From: Nitrospirota bacterium
GTDB taxonomy: Bacteria; Nitrospirota; Thermodesulfovibrionia; Thermodesulfovibrionales; UBA6898
DNA: 64,000 nucleotides
NCBI GenBank assembly: GCA_016214855.1
Contig: JACRMT010000004.1
Coordinates: 806,001-870,000 of the forward strand
Direction of reading: 5' to 3'
The translations under genes were made by a program, and so were the position numbers. Positions 36,891 through 45,865 of this stretch are shown piece by piece (positions within the stretch are counted from its first letter, which is position 1; each line of letters begins with the position of its first letter). The notes beneath the pieces were generated by a model that worked only from the letters and a program-made list of their open reading frames with translations, was not told the DNA's origin and searched no databases.

Positions 36891-37195
36891 AGGCGATTGT
36901 AGCACTATCATATTGCATTTTGCAATGTGCTTACTGTTTCTGCAACAGACCTTCAAACCCATTGATATCGCATACTAATTTATAAAATAACTTCTCACGT
37001 GTTGCAATAAGCAACTCATGTATTTCTCGGCTGCGGTGCTGCTTCGCATGCTGGTATCCTGCAAATTCAAGCACTTGCTCATGCCCGGGAGGGTTGGCAC
37101 GGATCGTGAAATAGAAGGCAAGGACGTTTCCTTGAAACAGACATTCCAAGAAAGCGGAGAATGACCGAGATGTTGAAAGACCGGAGGACAGCAGC
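36891..37195. promoter_or_regulatory. Divergent regulatory region between kinase 1 and cassette B
   Basis: This 305-base gap has no gene. It holds three inverted repeats: TTGCATTTTGCAA (36913-36925), CTGTTTCTGCAACAG (36934-36948) and GTTGCAATAAGCAAC (37001-37015). The first overlaps the kinase promoter. At 37095-37110, TGGCAC-GGATC-GTGAA has a perfect -24 but poor -12 sigma-54 element, 101 bases before the cassette B start. The dyads are candidate binding sites for response regulator 1. Confidence 0.45.
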
Positions 37196-37675
37196 ATGAA
37201 CAACGAACGATTCGACGACCTGATGTCAGCGGCAACATTCGCGCAGGCAGGAGAACACGAAGAGGCGCTGAGGCTGATGCGGGGCAGGGACAGTGTCCTG
37301 CTTGCGGTTTCTGACGTTTACTTCGATACGAGCGTATTCTCCTATGCACTGAACATATGCAAGAGGACTGCGGCAGGCCTCGCTATCCTCTATCTCACCA
37401 AAACAGAGCTGCATAAGGATGAAATTCAGGAATTCACGGCAAAGGCATCCCGCGAAGGCATTACCTGCTCTGTCATAAAAAAGGACGGCTGCATGAAGCA
37501 GGCGATCCTGGATCACACCACAAAGAACAAGGCGATACTTTTTGTGGTGGTCGGAACAACACCAGAGCTCGACATTGAGTGCAAGAGCGGAGAGAAGTCA
37601 CTTTCAGAAGCATGGAAAAAATTGAAGTGCCCCCTGGTTCTGGTATCAAAAGGCGATATGCCTTCAGTTGCTTAA
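37196..37675 (+). CDS. Usp-like protein with N-terminal FAE module (cassette B)
   Basis: The first 28 of 159 residues are the FAE module (R-F-D-D-L-M-S-A-A-T-F-A-Q-A-G-E-H near 5-21). A degenerate Usp-like alpha/beta domain follows (about 32-155): S-V-L-L-A-V-S, L-A-I-L-Y-L-T, A-I-L-F-V-V-V-G-T-T and C-P-L-V-L-V-S-K. The ATP loop is missing. Start at ATG 37196 after C-C-G-G-A-G-G. No named family is recognised. It is the first gene of a TauE/Usp cassette; two relatives (53483, 62953) hold the same position in cassettes C and D. Confidence 0.85.
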   Translation: MNNERFDDLMSAATFAQAGEHEEALRLMRGRDSVLLAVSDVYFDTSVFSYALNICKRTAAGLAILYLTKTELHKDEIQEFTAKASREGITCSVIKKDGCMKQAILDHTTKNKAILFVVVGTTPELDIECKSGEKSLSEAWKKLKCPLVLVSKGDMPSVA

Positions 37676-37708
37676 TAAAAAACCATTCAATACAAAGGAG
37701 GACGCAGC

Positions 37709-38995
37709 ATGAACGTAGCAAGAAGAGTTTACGAATTTCTCAAAATGGGCTCACAGGCCCACGCACAATGGGACTTTGAGGTGTCCATGAGCATTCTTAA
37801 AAGCAGGAAGAAGCTTCTGATCCTTTTGGCATTACTGCTCCCGATCTGTGCCGTATCGTTCCTTGAGGCAGGAGATATGATCGGCAGCAAGACCGCCTAT
37901 GCACCGGCATTCTACTCAACCAACATATTCCTCATATCCATCGCAATAGGTCTTTGCGCAGGACTGATCACCGGCTGTATCGGTGCAGGGGGAGGCTTTG
38001 TGATCACACCGGCGCTCATGGCAGCAGGAGTAAAAGGCATCCTGGCGGTCGGCACCGACCTCTTCCACATCTTCGCCAAGGCGATCATGGGAACTGCTGT
38101 GCACAAGAAACTGGGCAATGTCTCGGTCAAACTGGCCATGGCGTTCCTGGTCGGCTCAGGCGCAGGCACGTTCATCGGCGGGTACATCAACAAGTCGCTG
38201 TATGACTATGATCCTCTGTTGAGCGAACTGTTCATCAGCCTGGTCTATGCCGTGCTTCTGGGATTTCTCGGCTTTTATGCCCTTATCGACTTCCTTAAAG
38301 CCCGGAAATCGAATGACACGGGCGATGCCCATGGCAGCAGTTCAACCGGCATGACCGGACTTGCCGTAGCCGTCCAGAAGGTGAAGATCGCCCCGATGAT
38401 CACCTTTGACGAAGACTTTGTTCCGGGCGGCAGGAAGATATCAGGCGTTATCGTAGCATTGGGCGGCATTGTCGTCGGACTTATGGCAGCGATCATGGGC
38501 GTTGGCGGCGGCTTTATCACCTTCCCCATGTTCGTCTATGCATTCGGCGTCTCTTCCATGACAACGGTCGGCACCGACATCCTTCAGATCATCTTCACCG
38601 CAGGACTTGCTGCGATGCCTCAGTATGCCATCTACGGATACGTATTCTACACATTGGCCATGGGTATGCTCCTCGGTTCGCTTATCGGCATACAGGTCGG
38701 CGCGCTCACCACAAAGGTCGTAAAAGGCATCCACATCAGAGGCTTCTATGCAGTATCCATACTCGCCGGCTTCATCAACAGGGCAGCAACGCTTCCGAAA
38801 AAACTGGTTGAACTGGAATACGTGAACATGTCCAAGCCGGTCGTAAACATGATCGAATCGGTCGGCAATGTAGTGTTCTGGGTAGTTGTCAGCTTCTTCG
38901 CAATCTGGGTAATCGGTATGTTTGTGGCCAATATCGGCAAGCTGCGCGGTGAGGACGAAAGCGTCGTACCAGTTCTGGTCAAGGAGGAGGCATAA
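37709..38995 (+). CDS. TauE/SafE family permease (cassette B)
   Basis: The 428 residues start at ATG 37709 after AAGGAGG. An N-terminal soluble stretch (about 1-30) and a signal-like helix precede eight or more membrane helices. The two inverted halves carry T-G-C-I-G-A-G-G-G-F-V-I-T-P-A-L (near 90) and I-M-G-V-G-G-G-F-I-T-F-P (near 265). The loop between halves is long. It is predicted to export sulfite or other small anions across the inner membrane. It lies 33 bases after the FAE/Usp-like gene, clearly one operon. Confidence 0.93.
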   Translation: MNVARRVYEFLKMGSQAHAQWDFEVSMSILKSRKKLLILLALLLPICAVSFLEAGDMIGSKTAYAPAFYSTNIFLISIAIGLCAGLITGCIGAGGGFVITPALMAAGVKGILAVGTDLFHIFAKAIMGTAVHKKLGNVSVKLAMAFLVGSGAGTFIGGYINKSLYDYDPLLSELFISLVYAVLLGFLGFYALIDFLKARKSNDTGDAHGSSSTGMTGLAVAVQKVKIAPMITFDEDFVPGGRKISGVIVALGGIVVGLMAAIMGVGGGFITFPMFVYAFGVSSMTTVGTDILQIIFTAGLAAMPQYAIYGYVFYTLAMGMLLGSLIGIQVGALTTKVVKGIHIRGFYAVSILAGFINRAATLPKKLVELEYVNMSKPVVNMIESVGNVVFWVVVSFFAIWVIGMFVANIGKLRGEDESVVPVLVKEEA

Positions 38996-38996
38996 C

Positions 38997-39707
38997 ATGT
39001 TAATACGCAACAAGAAGATGTTCAGTATAGGATCTTTTCTCGCAACGACATTCCTGGGCGTACTGCTGCTGATCTTTTCGCCGGTGTTCAACGGCAAGAA
39101 CGGTCTTCAGTTCGCTGATGACAGTTTCAACAGACTCTCCAAGGGATCATCCTATTTCATACCAAAGGTGTCAAAATCTGTTGAAAAGGTCATCGGCAAA
39201 CAGCTTTCGCAGGTCATAACATTCGATAAAGCGGATGACGCCCAGACCGCGGCAAAACTCTTCTCTACTGCCGGCGCAAAGACAGAAGCACAGGAAACGA
39301 AGGTTTCGCTGGAAGGCGACCTGGCTGCAATACTCAAGAGCACGGTTGCCGATGCAGACGCCATGTTCAAGAATGACGGCAAGGTCGTTGCCGACAAGTA
39401 CGGCATGGACGAGAAGAAGGCCATGAAGAGCTGGTGGATGGCGCTCGGCAAGATCGAGAAGAATATGAAAAAAGAAAAGCAGATCGAGGAAGCAAAGGTA
39501 GTCTCAGAGGTCAACAAGAAGGCGGTCGAGCCTGCATATAACTTCTATAAGATCGAAGGCGAAAAAGTCGCTGACCACGCAGGCATGCTTTCCGGCCTTC
39601 TTATCTTCTATGTCGCATACACCATGTGGTGGGGATATTCGATCTTCTATCTGTTCGATGCATTCGGTCTCAGCATGAAAAAAGCAAAGGTCAAGAAGGA
39701 GGCTTAG
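38997..39707 (+). CDS. Unrecognised two-helix membrane protein (cassette B accessory)
   Basis: ATG 38997, directly after the permease stop, gives 236 residues. Helix 1 (about 8-28) and helix 2 (about 195-222, L-L-I-F-Y-V-A-Y-T-M-W-W-G-Y) enclose about 165 residues of Lys/Ala/Glu-rich, mostly helical sequence, likely extracytoplasmic. There is a short charged C-terminal tail. I know no family. It occupies the slot taken by the TIGR02186 protein in cassette C and the DUF1634-like protein in cassette A, so it is probably a permease partner. Confidence 0.75.
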   Translation: MLIRNKKMFSIGSFLATTFLGVLLLIFSPVFNGKNGLQFADDSFNRLSKGSSYFIPKVSKSVEKVIGKQLSQVITFDKADDAQTAAKLFSTAGAKTEAQETKVSLEGDLAAILKSTVADADAMFKNDGKVVADKYGMDEKKAMKSWWMALGKIEKNMKKEKQIEEAKVVSEVNKKAVEPAYNFYKIEGEKVADHAGMLSGLLIFYVAYTMWWGYSIFYLFDAFGLSMKKAKVKKEA

Positions 39708-39729
39708 GCCGACTTTCTGAGGGGCGCGA

Positions 39730-40602
39730 ATGACCATGGAACGTTACAGAAAGATACTTGTCGCAGTCGACGGCTCTGAATCAAGCAGGAATGCGTTCAG
39801 GCAGGCCTGCAGGATCGTAAAGCACGACAAGAGCTGGATAACGGCTATCACGGTCATTCCGCCCTATCAGGACCAGTTCCAGACCCTGAGCATCAAAGAA
39901 AAAGTGAGCAAGGCTCTCAGGGATGACGGTGACAGGATCCTTGCTGATATTCAGAGCATCGCAAAGGAAGAGGATGTATACGTCAAGTTCAGGCTTGAAG
40001 AGGGCAGTCCTGTTGACTCTATCCTCGACATTGCCGAGGAGAACTTCTTCGATCTTGTCGTAACAGGCCGCAGGGGCATGACCCGCACCGACAAATCGCT
40101 CATAGGCACTGTTACCGGACGGATCATCGGACACAGTACTTGTGATGTCCTTGTTGTCCCCCGGGACACGAACGTGACATGGAACACCCTGCTGGTGCCT
40201 ACCGATGGTTCCCGGTTCAGCGAAGGCTCAACCGGAAAGGCTATCGGGCTTGCAAAGGTCTACGGTGCGCAGTTGAAGATCATCTCCATTGTGGACGTTA
40301 CGGATGAATTCCAGGCGCAGGCTCCTGATGCCGTTGAAAGTCTCGTGAACCAGGCCAGGCAGCATGTTGAAGATGTCGCCGAAAGGGCAAGAGAACGGGG
40401 TCTGCAGGCCGACACCTTTGTCAGGGAAGGCGAGTCCTACAAGGTCATCACCGCCCTGGCAAAGAAACAGAACGCGGACATGATCATTATGGGAAGCCAC
40501 GGAAGGACCGGCGTCAAACGGCTCTTTATGGGCAGTGTTACCGAAAAAGTGATCGGCCATGCACCCTGTCCGGTGCTTGTGGTCAAGATGTACGAACCCT
40601 AA
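39730..40602 (+). CDS. Tandem-domain universal stress protein (cassette B)
   Basis: The 290 residues contain two UspA domains. The ATP loops are G-R-R-G-M-T-R-T-D-K-S-L-I-G-T near 115 and G-S-H-G-R-T-G-V-K-R-L-F-M-G-S near 258. ATG 39730 is preferred over ATG 39736 because of GAGGGG five bases upstream. It is in the same operon as the permease and ahead of the small FAE gene. Tandem Usp proteins bind ATP and act in stress or membrane-process regulation. Confidence 0.94.
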   Translation: MTMERYRKILVAVDGSESSRNAFRQACRIVKHDKSWITAITVIPPYQDQFQTLSIKEKVSKALRDDGDRILADIQSIAKEEDVYVKFRLEEGSPVDSILDIAEENFFDLVVTGRRGMTRTDKSLIGTVTGRIIGHSTCDVLVVPRDTNVTWNTLLVPTDGSRFSEGSTGKAIGLAKVYGAQLKIISIVDVTDEFQAQAPDAVESLVNQARQHVEDVAERARERGLQADTFVREGESYKVITALAKKQNADMIIMGSHGRTGVKRLFMGSVTEKVIGHAPCPVLVVKMYEP

Positions 40603-40625
40603 CAACTTCTTACCAGGAGGATACC

Positions 40626-40802
40626 ATGAAAGGCCTGAGTGAAAAATTCGAAAAGATCATGCTGGCAATCACCTTCGCTGAATCCGGTGAGCACGAAACT
40701 GCACGGGAATTCTTAAGAGAAGCCGACCGCAAGGACATTGACCGGCCGACAATAGCAAAAAGGCCGAGGAAAGAGTATCGGGCAGAAACCCCGGGGAGAT
40801 AA
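40626..40802 (+). CDS. Stand-alone FAE-module protein, 58 residues (cassette B)
   Basis: ATG 40626 follows an AGGAGG site seven bases upstream. The 58 residues are essentially one FAE module (K-F-E-K-I-M-L-A-I-T-F-A-E-S-G-E-H at 7-23, then T-A-R-E-F-L-R-E) plus a basic tail rich in R, K and P. It is closely similar to the 57-residue protein at 63453. It is shorter than common gene-calling limits, but ribosome site, operon position and a homologue support it. No function is known; an adaptor or regulator of the Usp/permease module is plausible. Confidence 0.85.
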   Translation: MKGLSEKFEKIMLAITFAESGEHETAREFLREADRKDIDRPTIAKRPRKEYRAETPGR

Positions 40803-40845
40803 TCAGAACAGCTGCATACCACAGACAAACAGCTGACATTTTCAG

Positions 40846-40892
40846 ATGACGGCGTGCGTTGCCGGGATAAGACAGGCAAGGCACACCGTCAT
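40846..40892. terminator. Long hairpin ending cassette B
   Basis: Two 18-base arms (ATGACGGCGTGC... and ...GCACACCGTCAT) pair with two mismatches around an 11-base loop. The hairpin lies between the convergent ends of the small FAE gene and the ABC permease gene. No T tract follows. Confidence 0.6.
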
Positions 40893-40910
40893 ATATAGCG
40901 GATGATTATC

Positions 40911-42128
40911 TCATTCCGCTCTCAATGCCTCTATCGGGTCAAGACTCGCAGCCTTTACAGCCGGGTACACACCGAATATCAGGCCGATCACGGCCGAAAA
41001 CAGGAAGGCCGCCATGATCGCCGGAAGGGAAAGACTCAAAGACCATCTCGTGAAATAGGATGCGCTCACGGACAGCACCACGCCAAGCAGTATCCCGATG
41101 ATGCCTCCAAGCAGGCTCAGTGTCAGTGATTCCGCGATAAACTGGAGCAGAAGATCTCTTTTCAGCGCCCCAACCGCCCGTCTCAACCCGATCTCACGCG
41201 TTCGCTCCTTTATCGATATGAGCATTATCGCAAGAATACCGACACCGCCGACCAGGAGGGATATGCCCGCAACCGTGCTCAGCAGGTTTGTGAAGGTCTG
41301 TGTTGTCTCTCTTTCACTCTTCAATATTTCTGTCTGGCTCTGGATCGTGAAATCATCAGGTTTGCCGCTCAACCGGTGCTTTTCCCTCAGAATCTCTGTT
41401 ATCTCCGAGGCCGCTTTTTCTATATGCCGGGAACTCTTTGCCTGTACATAGATATTGTTGATGTACGTGATATTGAGAAGGCGTCTGAGGGCGGTATTGA
41501 TCGGTATGTAAATGACATCGTCCTGGTCGGCTCCGACAAGATCCGTGCCTTTTCTGTCGAGAACGCCGATCACATCGAACGAGACCTTTCCGATGCGGAT
41601 ACCCTCACCGACAGGACTTCTGTTCCCAAAAAGATTTTTCACTACAGTCTCGCCGACCACCGCGACGCGCTGGGCTGTTCTGTCTTCGTCATCCGTGAAG
41701 AACCGGCCTCTGGTGATGCGGAGGTCCCGTACCGGGATGACTGCCTCTGTTGTGCCGATAATGTTCGTTGTCGTATTTACCGCTTCGTATTTGACAAGCA
41801 TTTTTTTACCCTGTGCAGGGGCGGCCGCCTTTATGTTCTGTGCCTCCTCTGTTATCGCCCTGGCATCTCTCATGGTGAGGGTGGAAACGTTGCCTGTCTG
41901 CCGCTGCCGTCCGGCGATCGTCTTCACCTGCCCTGCGGTCACCATGACAAGGTCTGTCCCCATAGCACGTATCTTCGAGAGCACCTGCTGCTGTGCGCCG
42001 TCGCCGAGCGCCACCATTACGATCACAGAGCAGATCCCCACAACGATACCGATCATCGCAAGGGCAGTCCTCAGTTTATGACTGAAAAGAGCCTTGAAGG
42101 CTATTCTTGTACCTTTAATTAGTTTCAT
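40911..42128 (-). CDS. MacB-type ABC transporter permease, second copy
   Basis: The 405 residues have an N-terminal helix (R-T-A-L-A-M-I-G-I-V-V-G near 18-40), a periplasmic MacB_PCD domain (about 45-255) and three C-terminal FtsX helices (about 280-400) with E-R-T-R-E-I-G-L-R-R-A-V-G-A. It is a paralogue of the next permease. There is no ATPase domain, so it must use the separate ATPase of this operon. It is likely part of a tripartite efflux or lipoprotein-release pump. Confidence 0.92.
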   Translation of the reverse strand: MKLIKGTRIAFKALFSHKLRTALAMIGIVVGICSVIVMVALGDGAQQQVLSKIRAMGTDLVMVTAGQVKTIAGRQRQTGNVSTLTMRDARAITEEAQNIKAAAPAQGKKMLVKYEAVNTTTNIIGTTEAVIPVRDLRITRGRFFTDDEDRTAQRVAVVGETVVKNLFGNRSPVGEGIRIGKVSFDVIGVLDRKGTDLVGADQDDVIYIPINTALRRLLNITYINNIYVQAKSSRHIEKAASEITEILREKHRLSGKPDDFTIQSQTEILKSERETTQTFTNLLSTVAGISLLVGGVGILAIMLISIKERTREIGLRRAVGALKRDLLLQFIAESLTLSLLGGIIGILLGVVLSVSASYFTRWSLSLSLPAIMAAFLFSAVIGLIFGVYPAVKAASLDPIEALRAE

Positions 42129-42139
42129 TCTGTTTGTAA

Positions 42140-42235
42140 AGCGTTCAGCTATAAGCTTTCAGCGATCAGCAAAAAAACCGGGAGATGCTGCTTCTTCTCC
42201 CTATTTTTAAAGCTGATCACTGATTGCTGAACGCT
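42140..42235. repeat. Imperfect palindromic repeat between the two permease genes
   Basis: Ends AGCGTTCAGC (42140) and GCTGAACGCT (42226) are exact reverse complements. Inner GATCAGC/GCTGATC and GGGAGA/TCTCCC pairs add further stems. Part of the right arm (42202-42224) recurs, inverted, inside the signal peptide region of the gene at 55070. Confidence 0.8.
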
Positions 42236-42240
42236 AATGG

Positions 42241-43452
42241 CTATCCCCTTATCGCATTCACAGGATCGAGCGCAGCGGCGCGTTTTGCCGGCTGAATTCC
42301 GGCAATAAGACCGACAGCTGTTGAGAAGACAATGGCAAGCGCAAAAGGCTCCCAAGACAGCACTACCGGCATTTTTTTCATTGCCGACATGCCCTGTGAA
42401 ACAAATACGCCCAGAACAGATCCGATGATGCCTCCCCCGATGGTGACGAACAGCGCCTCACCAAGGAACTGTTTCTTTATATCGCCCGCTGTGGCACCGA
42501 AGGCCCGCCTGATGCCTATCTCCTTTTTCCGTTCATTGACCGAAATGAACATGATATTGGCGATAACAATACCGCCGACCGCAAGAGAGATCAACGACAG
42601 CAGGGCGAGAAATGTCCCCAGAGTCTTTGAAACTCCCTTGGCCATAGTTGCCATGGACATCGTATTCGTCACCCTGAAATCGTCTTCCTGGGGCGGTGTG
42701 ATATGGTGGCGCTCCTTCAAAATTGCCGCGACCGACCTTGAGACCTCATCAAGTCTTGACGCATCGTCAATATATATCCTGATCATCCCCACATAGGTCA
42801 CATTGAAAAGCCTCTTCATGGCCGTGGCAAGAGGGACCATTACCCTTCTGTCCATGTCCATGCCCATGGGGCTTGTTCCGCGCTTGCTCAGGACGCCGAT
42901 GACCTTGAAATTCGTGTTATTGACCCTTATTGTTTCCCCTACCGGGTCCTGGTCGCCGAATAACTCTTTCACAACGGTCTGACCGAGCATACAGTTCTTG
43001 GACATGGAGGCGTTGTCTTCGTCACTTATGAAATCGCCCGCCGACGCATACCACTGCCAGGCGTCTGCAAATTCAGGCGTCACCCCCACCACCGGGGCTG
43101 TTGCATTCCTGTTCCCATAAATAATGCTCTGTTCGAGATTTGTCGTAAAAGAAGACAGCGCTTTAATTCCCTTTATCGACTCCCTTATGGCATTGGCATC
43201 CTCAAGTGTCAGGGTGGTCACCTTGTCGTCAGGTGGTCCGAACATCTTCCCCCCTCCGGCGGAGACCATGACCGCATTCGGTCCGAAACTCTGAATGCCT
43301 GTCATGACCTTCTTCTGCATGCCTTTACTGGCGGACACGATAACGGTCAGTGTTGCGATCCCGATTATGATACCGAGCATCATCAGGAACGTGCGCATCT
43401 TGTATTTCGAAAGTCCCTTCAGTGAAATAGTTATGACTTTTGAAAGAAGCAT
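42241..43452 (-). CDS. MacB-type ABC transporter permease, first copy
   Basis: The 403 residues have the same plan as the permease at 40911: a helix near 18-40 (R-T-F-L-M-M-L-G-I-I-I-G), a periplasmic domain (about 45-255) and three FtsX helices with E-R-K-K-E-I-G-I-R-R-A-F-G-A. The stop of the ATPase gene overlaps its ATG by one base. Two permeases could form a heterodimer, like LolC/LolE, or alternative homodimers. Confidence 0.92.
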   Translation of the reverse strand: MLLSKVITISLKGLSKYKMRTFLMMLGIIIGIATLTVIVSASKGMQKKVMTGIQSFGPNAVMVSAGGGKMFGPPDDKVTTLTLEDANAIRESIKGIKALSSFTTNLEQSIIYGNRNATAPVVGVTPEFADAWQWYASAGDFISDEDNASMSKNCMLGQTVVKELFGDQDPVGETIRVNNTNFKVIGVLSKRGTSPMGMDMDRRVMVPLATAMKRLFNVTYVGMIRIYIDDASRLDEVSRSVAAILKERHHITPPQEDDFRVTNTMSMATMAKGVSKTLGTFLALLSLISLAVGGIVIANIMFISVNERKKEIGIRRAFGATAGDIKKQFLGEALFVTIGGGIIGSVLGVFVSQGMSAMKKMPVVLSWEPFALAIVFSTAVGLIAGIQPAKRAAALDPVNAIRG

Positions 43453-44132
43453 TATGCAGCCCTCCTTTCGTCGCTCAGGATCTTGCCGTCCTTCATTTTT
43501 ATGATCCGATCCGCCTCTGCTGCGACATCTAATTCATGGGTGACAAGGACAATGGTGCGGCCCTCCCGGTTCAACTTTCTGAAAATATTCATGACCTCCT
43601 GACTTGACAGCGTGTCAAGGTTGCCGGTCGGCTCATCAGCAAGAATCAGAGCAGGGTCATTTACCAGTGCCCTTGCTATAGCAACCCTCTGCTGCTGACC
43701 TCCGGAGAGTTCGGACGGCACGTGGTCAATTCTGTCACCAAGACCCACGGCCTCAAGCGCTGCCTTTGCCTTTGCTTTCAGGTCAACATCCTCGGCCGAA
43801 TAGATCAGGGGCAGCTCGACATTTTCGAGCGCAGTCGTCTTCGACAGGAGATTGAACGACTGGAAGACAAAACCTATCTTCTTGTTTCGCGTGCGGGACA
43901 GCTGGTCGTCGTTCATGCTTACAACTTCCGTTCCGTCGAGAAAATACTGTCCGTTGCTCGGCCTGTCGAGACAGCCGATAATGTTCATGAGCGTGGATTT
44001 GCCCATGCCGGACGGCGCCATGATCGCAACGAATTCACCTTTTCTGATCTCCAGGTCTATGCCCTGCAGCACCTTGACCTCCAGAGAACCATTTTTTTTG
44101 TATGTCTTTGTTATGCCTTTCAGTTCTATCAT
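43452..44132 (-). CDS. MacB/LolD-type ABC transporter ATPase
   Basis: This 226-residue ATPase energises the adjacent permeases. It has Walker A A-P-S-G-M-G-K-S-T near 40, a Q-loop, the signature L-S-G-G-Q-Q-Q-R-V near 142 and Walker B A-L-I-L-A-D-E-P-T-G-N-L-D near 165, followed by the H-loop V-T-H-E. It is coupled to the downstream permease and lies 16 bases after the adaptor gene. Confidence 0.96.
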   Translation of the reverse strand: MIELKGITKTYKKNGSLEVKVLQGIDLEIRKGEFVAIMAPSGMGKSTLMNIIGCLDRPSNGQYFLDGTEVVSMNDDQLSRTRNKKIGFVFQSFNLLSKTTALENVELPLIYSAEDVDLKAKAKAALEAVGLGDRIDHVPSELSGGQQQRVAIARALVNDPALILADEPTGNLDTLSSQEVMNIFRKLNREGRTIVLVTHELDVAAEADRIIKMKDGKILSDERRAA

Positions 44133-44148
44133 GGGTAAGTCTCCTTTA

Positions 44149-45225
44149 TCAAAATCCTTCTTCTTTTTTTGTTATTTCCCCTGTTATGACGTTATCCCCT
44201 TCCTTCAGTCCTTCTACAATTTCCGTGTAAGCGCCGTCCTTCCATCCGGTCTTGACGGCTTTCTGTACCGGTTTATTATTTTCAAGCACCGTAACGACCT
44301 TCTTTCCGCCTTCTCTTTTTATCGCTTTACTGGGGACTGCAAGCACATTCTCGCGCTTATTCAAAAGTATCGTGGCATTCACAGTCATGTCGGGCTTCAG
44401 CTTGCCCTCCGGGTTCTCGATGGAGATGACCGTTATGTAATAGACCACATTGTCCTGGATCGTCGCCTTCGGATATATGGCGGTAACCTCGCCCCTGAAG
44501 TCCTTATCGGGGAATGAATCAACGGCAAAGGTGGCCTCAAGTCCTGGCTTTATCTTGCCGATATCGGTCTCATCGACATAGGCATAGATCTCAAGACGGT
44601 GCAGGTCAACGATCGTAACGAATGTCGGGACATTCAGAGCTGATGCCGATATCGTCTCTCCCTGCTGGGTGGCCACAGAGGCAATGACACCGGATATCGG
44701 AGCATATATGTTCGCATAGGACATCTGGGTTTCGAAGAACCTGATCGTTTCCCTGATCTGATTCACCTGGGCTGTCGTCACCCGGTAGTCCTTTTCCGCC
44801 ACATCAACGATGTCTTTTGCAATATAGTCCTTCGCATAGAGGCTCTGCATGCGCTGGAGGTTCTTCTGTGCAAGATCAAGGGTTGCCTCATTGATCCTGA
44901 GGTTCATCTTCGTCTCATTGACCTTTGCCTGAAGGTCCTCCTGCTCAAGCCGCGCAATTAGCTGCCCCTTCTTCACCACATCCCCGATATTGGCATAGAG
45001 CTTTTCGACCCTGCCGGATATTCTGGCGCCGACCTTTACCTCTGCTCCGATCTTTGCCCTGATAACGCCGGTTGCCTGGACAGAGGAGGCTATATCGCGC
45101 CTTTTCACCGTCTCGGTCGGAACACTCACTTCTTTCCTGTCTTTAAATAAAGACATTTTGTACGCTCCGAATGAGACTGCAGCAGCAAGCACGACAATGA
45201 TCATAACGATCCACTTCTTTTTCAT
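44149..45225 (-). CDS. Periplasmic adaptor subunit of efflux pump (MacA/HlyD type)
   Basis: The 358 residues have an N-terminal membrane anchor (about 5-23), a lipoyl/beta-barrel region with G-A-R-I-S-G-R-V-E-K-L-Y and I-G-D-V-V-K-K-G-Q-L-I-A-R-L near 70-100, a helical hairpin (about 105-180) and C-terminal beta-barrel and membrane-proximal domains. It bridges the inner-membrane MacB-like pump and an outer-membrane channel. No TolC gene is present here. It is the first gene of the adaptor-ATPase-permease-permease operon. Confidence 0.94.
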   Translation of the reverse strand: MKKKWIVMIIVVLAAAVSFGAYKMSLFKDRKEVSVPTETVKRRDIASSVQATGVIRAKIGAEVKVGARISGRVEKLYANIGDVVKKGQLIARLEQEDLQAKVNETKMNLRINEATLDLAQKNLQRMQSLYAKDYIAKDIVDVAEKDYRVTTAQVNQIRETIRFFETQMSYANIYAPISGVIASVATQQGETISASALNVPTFVTIVDLHRLEIYAYVDETDIGKIKPGLEATFAVDSFPDKDFRGEVTAIYPKATIQDNVVYYITVISIENPEGKLKPDMTVNATILLNKRENVLAVPSKAIKREGGKKVVTVLENNKPVQKAVKTGWKDGAYTEIVEGLKEGDNVITGEITKKEEGF

Positions 45226-45447
45226 GTAGTTGTTTCCTCCATCTTTTCTTTCCCTATGGCAATCCCGGGTTCTGCATCAGGGGACATTCTATCTGCCTCC
45301 CTTCTGTCATGGCCTTTTCTTCTGCATCGAGGAACTCGTTATTGCTGCAGTGTGACGAAAAGAGCCTTCTCTTCATAACGTTGAACAGCAATATTCCTCT
45401 GCACCCTGCTGATTATGGTCTTAAGTCTTCAGGCACTCTGATAAGGA

Positions 45448-45777
45448 TCAGACTACAGGAGGCTTTATCGTGGGTTTTTTGAAGGGGTCTTTATAACTGT
45501 CTGAAAACAGGGGCGTGTAAGCAGCATATTCCCGGAAGCAGAGCGTTATCCTCTGCACATCAGGAACAGAAAACAGAAACGCCGGATAAAGCATTTTGAC
45601 CGTTTTGTCGCCAACAGAGTCCTGATCTCTGTCAGGGGACTGCTGGTTCTTCTGATACGGACAGTCATGAGTGTAAAAGGCAGCAAAAGCGGTCTTTCCG
45701 GCAAAACCATAAGGGCAGGTATTCTGCACCATAAGCGAGAAAGCAAGGAGAAAAAAGAACAGCCTCATCAATTTCAT
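45448..45777 (-). CDS. Small exported protein upstream of the efflux operon
   Basis: These 109 residues begin with a signal peptide (R-L-F-F-F-L-L-A-F-S-L-M). Short motifs C-P-Y occur twice (C-P-Y-G-F and H-D-C-P-Y-Q-K) and the tail is Pro-rich. No family is recognised. A perfect TATAAT at 45785-45790 with TTCACA 18 bases upstream lies seven bases before the ATG, without Shine-Dalgarno, predicting a leaderless transcript. It is 222 bases from the adaptor gene; that gap holds nothing clear. Confidence 0.6.
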   Translation of the reverse strand: MKLMRLFFFLLAFSLMVQNTCPYGFAGKTAFAAFYTHDCPYQKNQQSPDRDQDSVGDKTVKMLYPAFLFSVPDVQRITLCFREYAAYTPLFSDSYKDPFKKPTIKPPVV

Positions 45778-45865
45778 GAGTTATATTATAGCGAAACTAT
45801 GAAATAATTGTGAAGGAACAAAAAATAGTTACTGTTACGCCGGATTCGAGTGAATCCTGCCGCTA

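Noticed and set aside
37095-37110. Full sigma-54 promoter upstream of cassette B
   Set aside because: The -24 box is perfect but the -12 box (GTGAA) lacks the GC pair, so it is only mentioned as a candidate within the regulatory region.
45254-45376. Minus-strand 40-codon ORF between the adaptor gene and the small exported protein
   Set aside because: No ribosome site, no recognisable motif and no homologue in the window. Length is compatible with chance.
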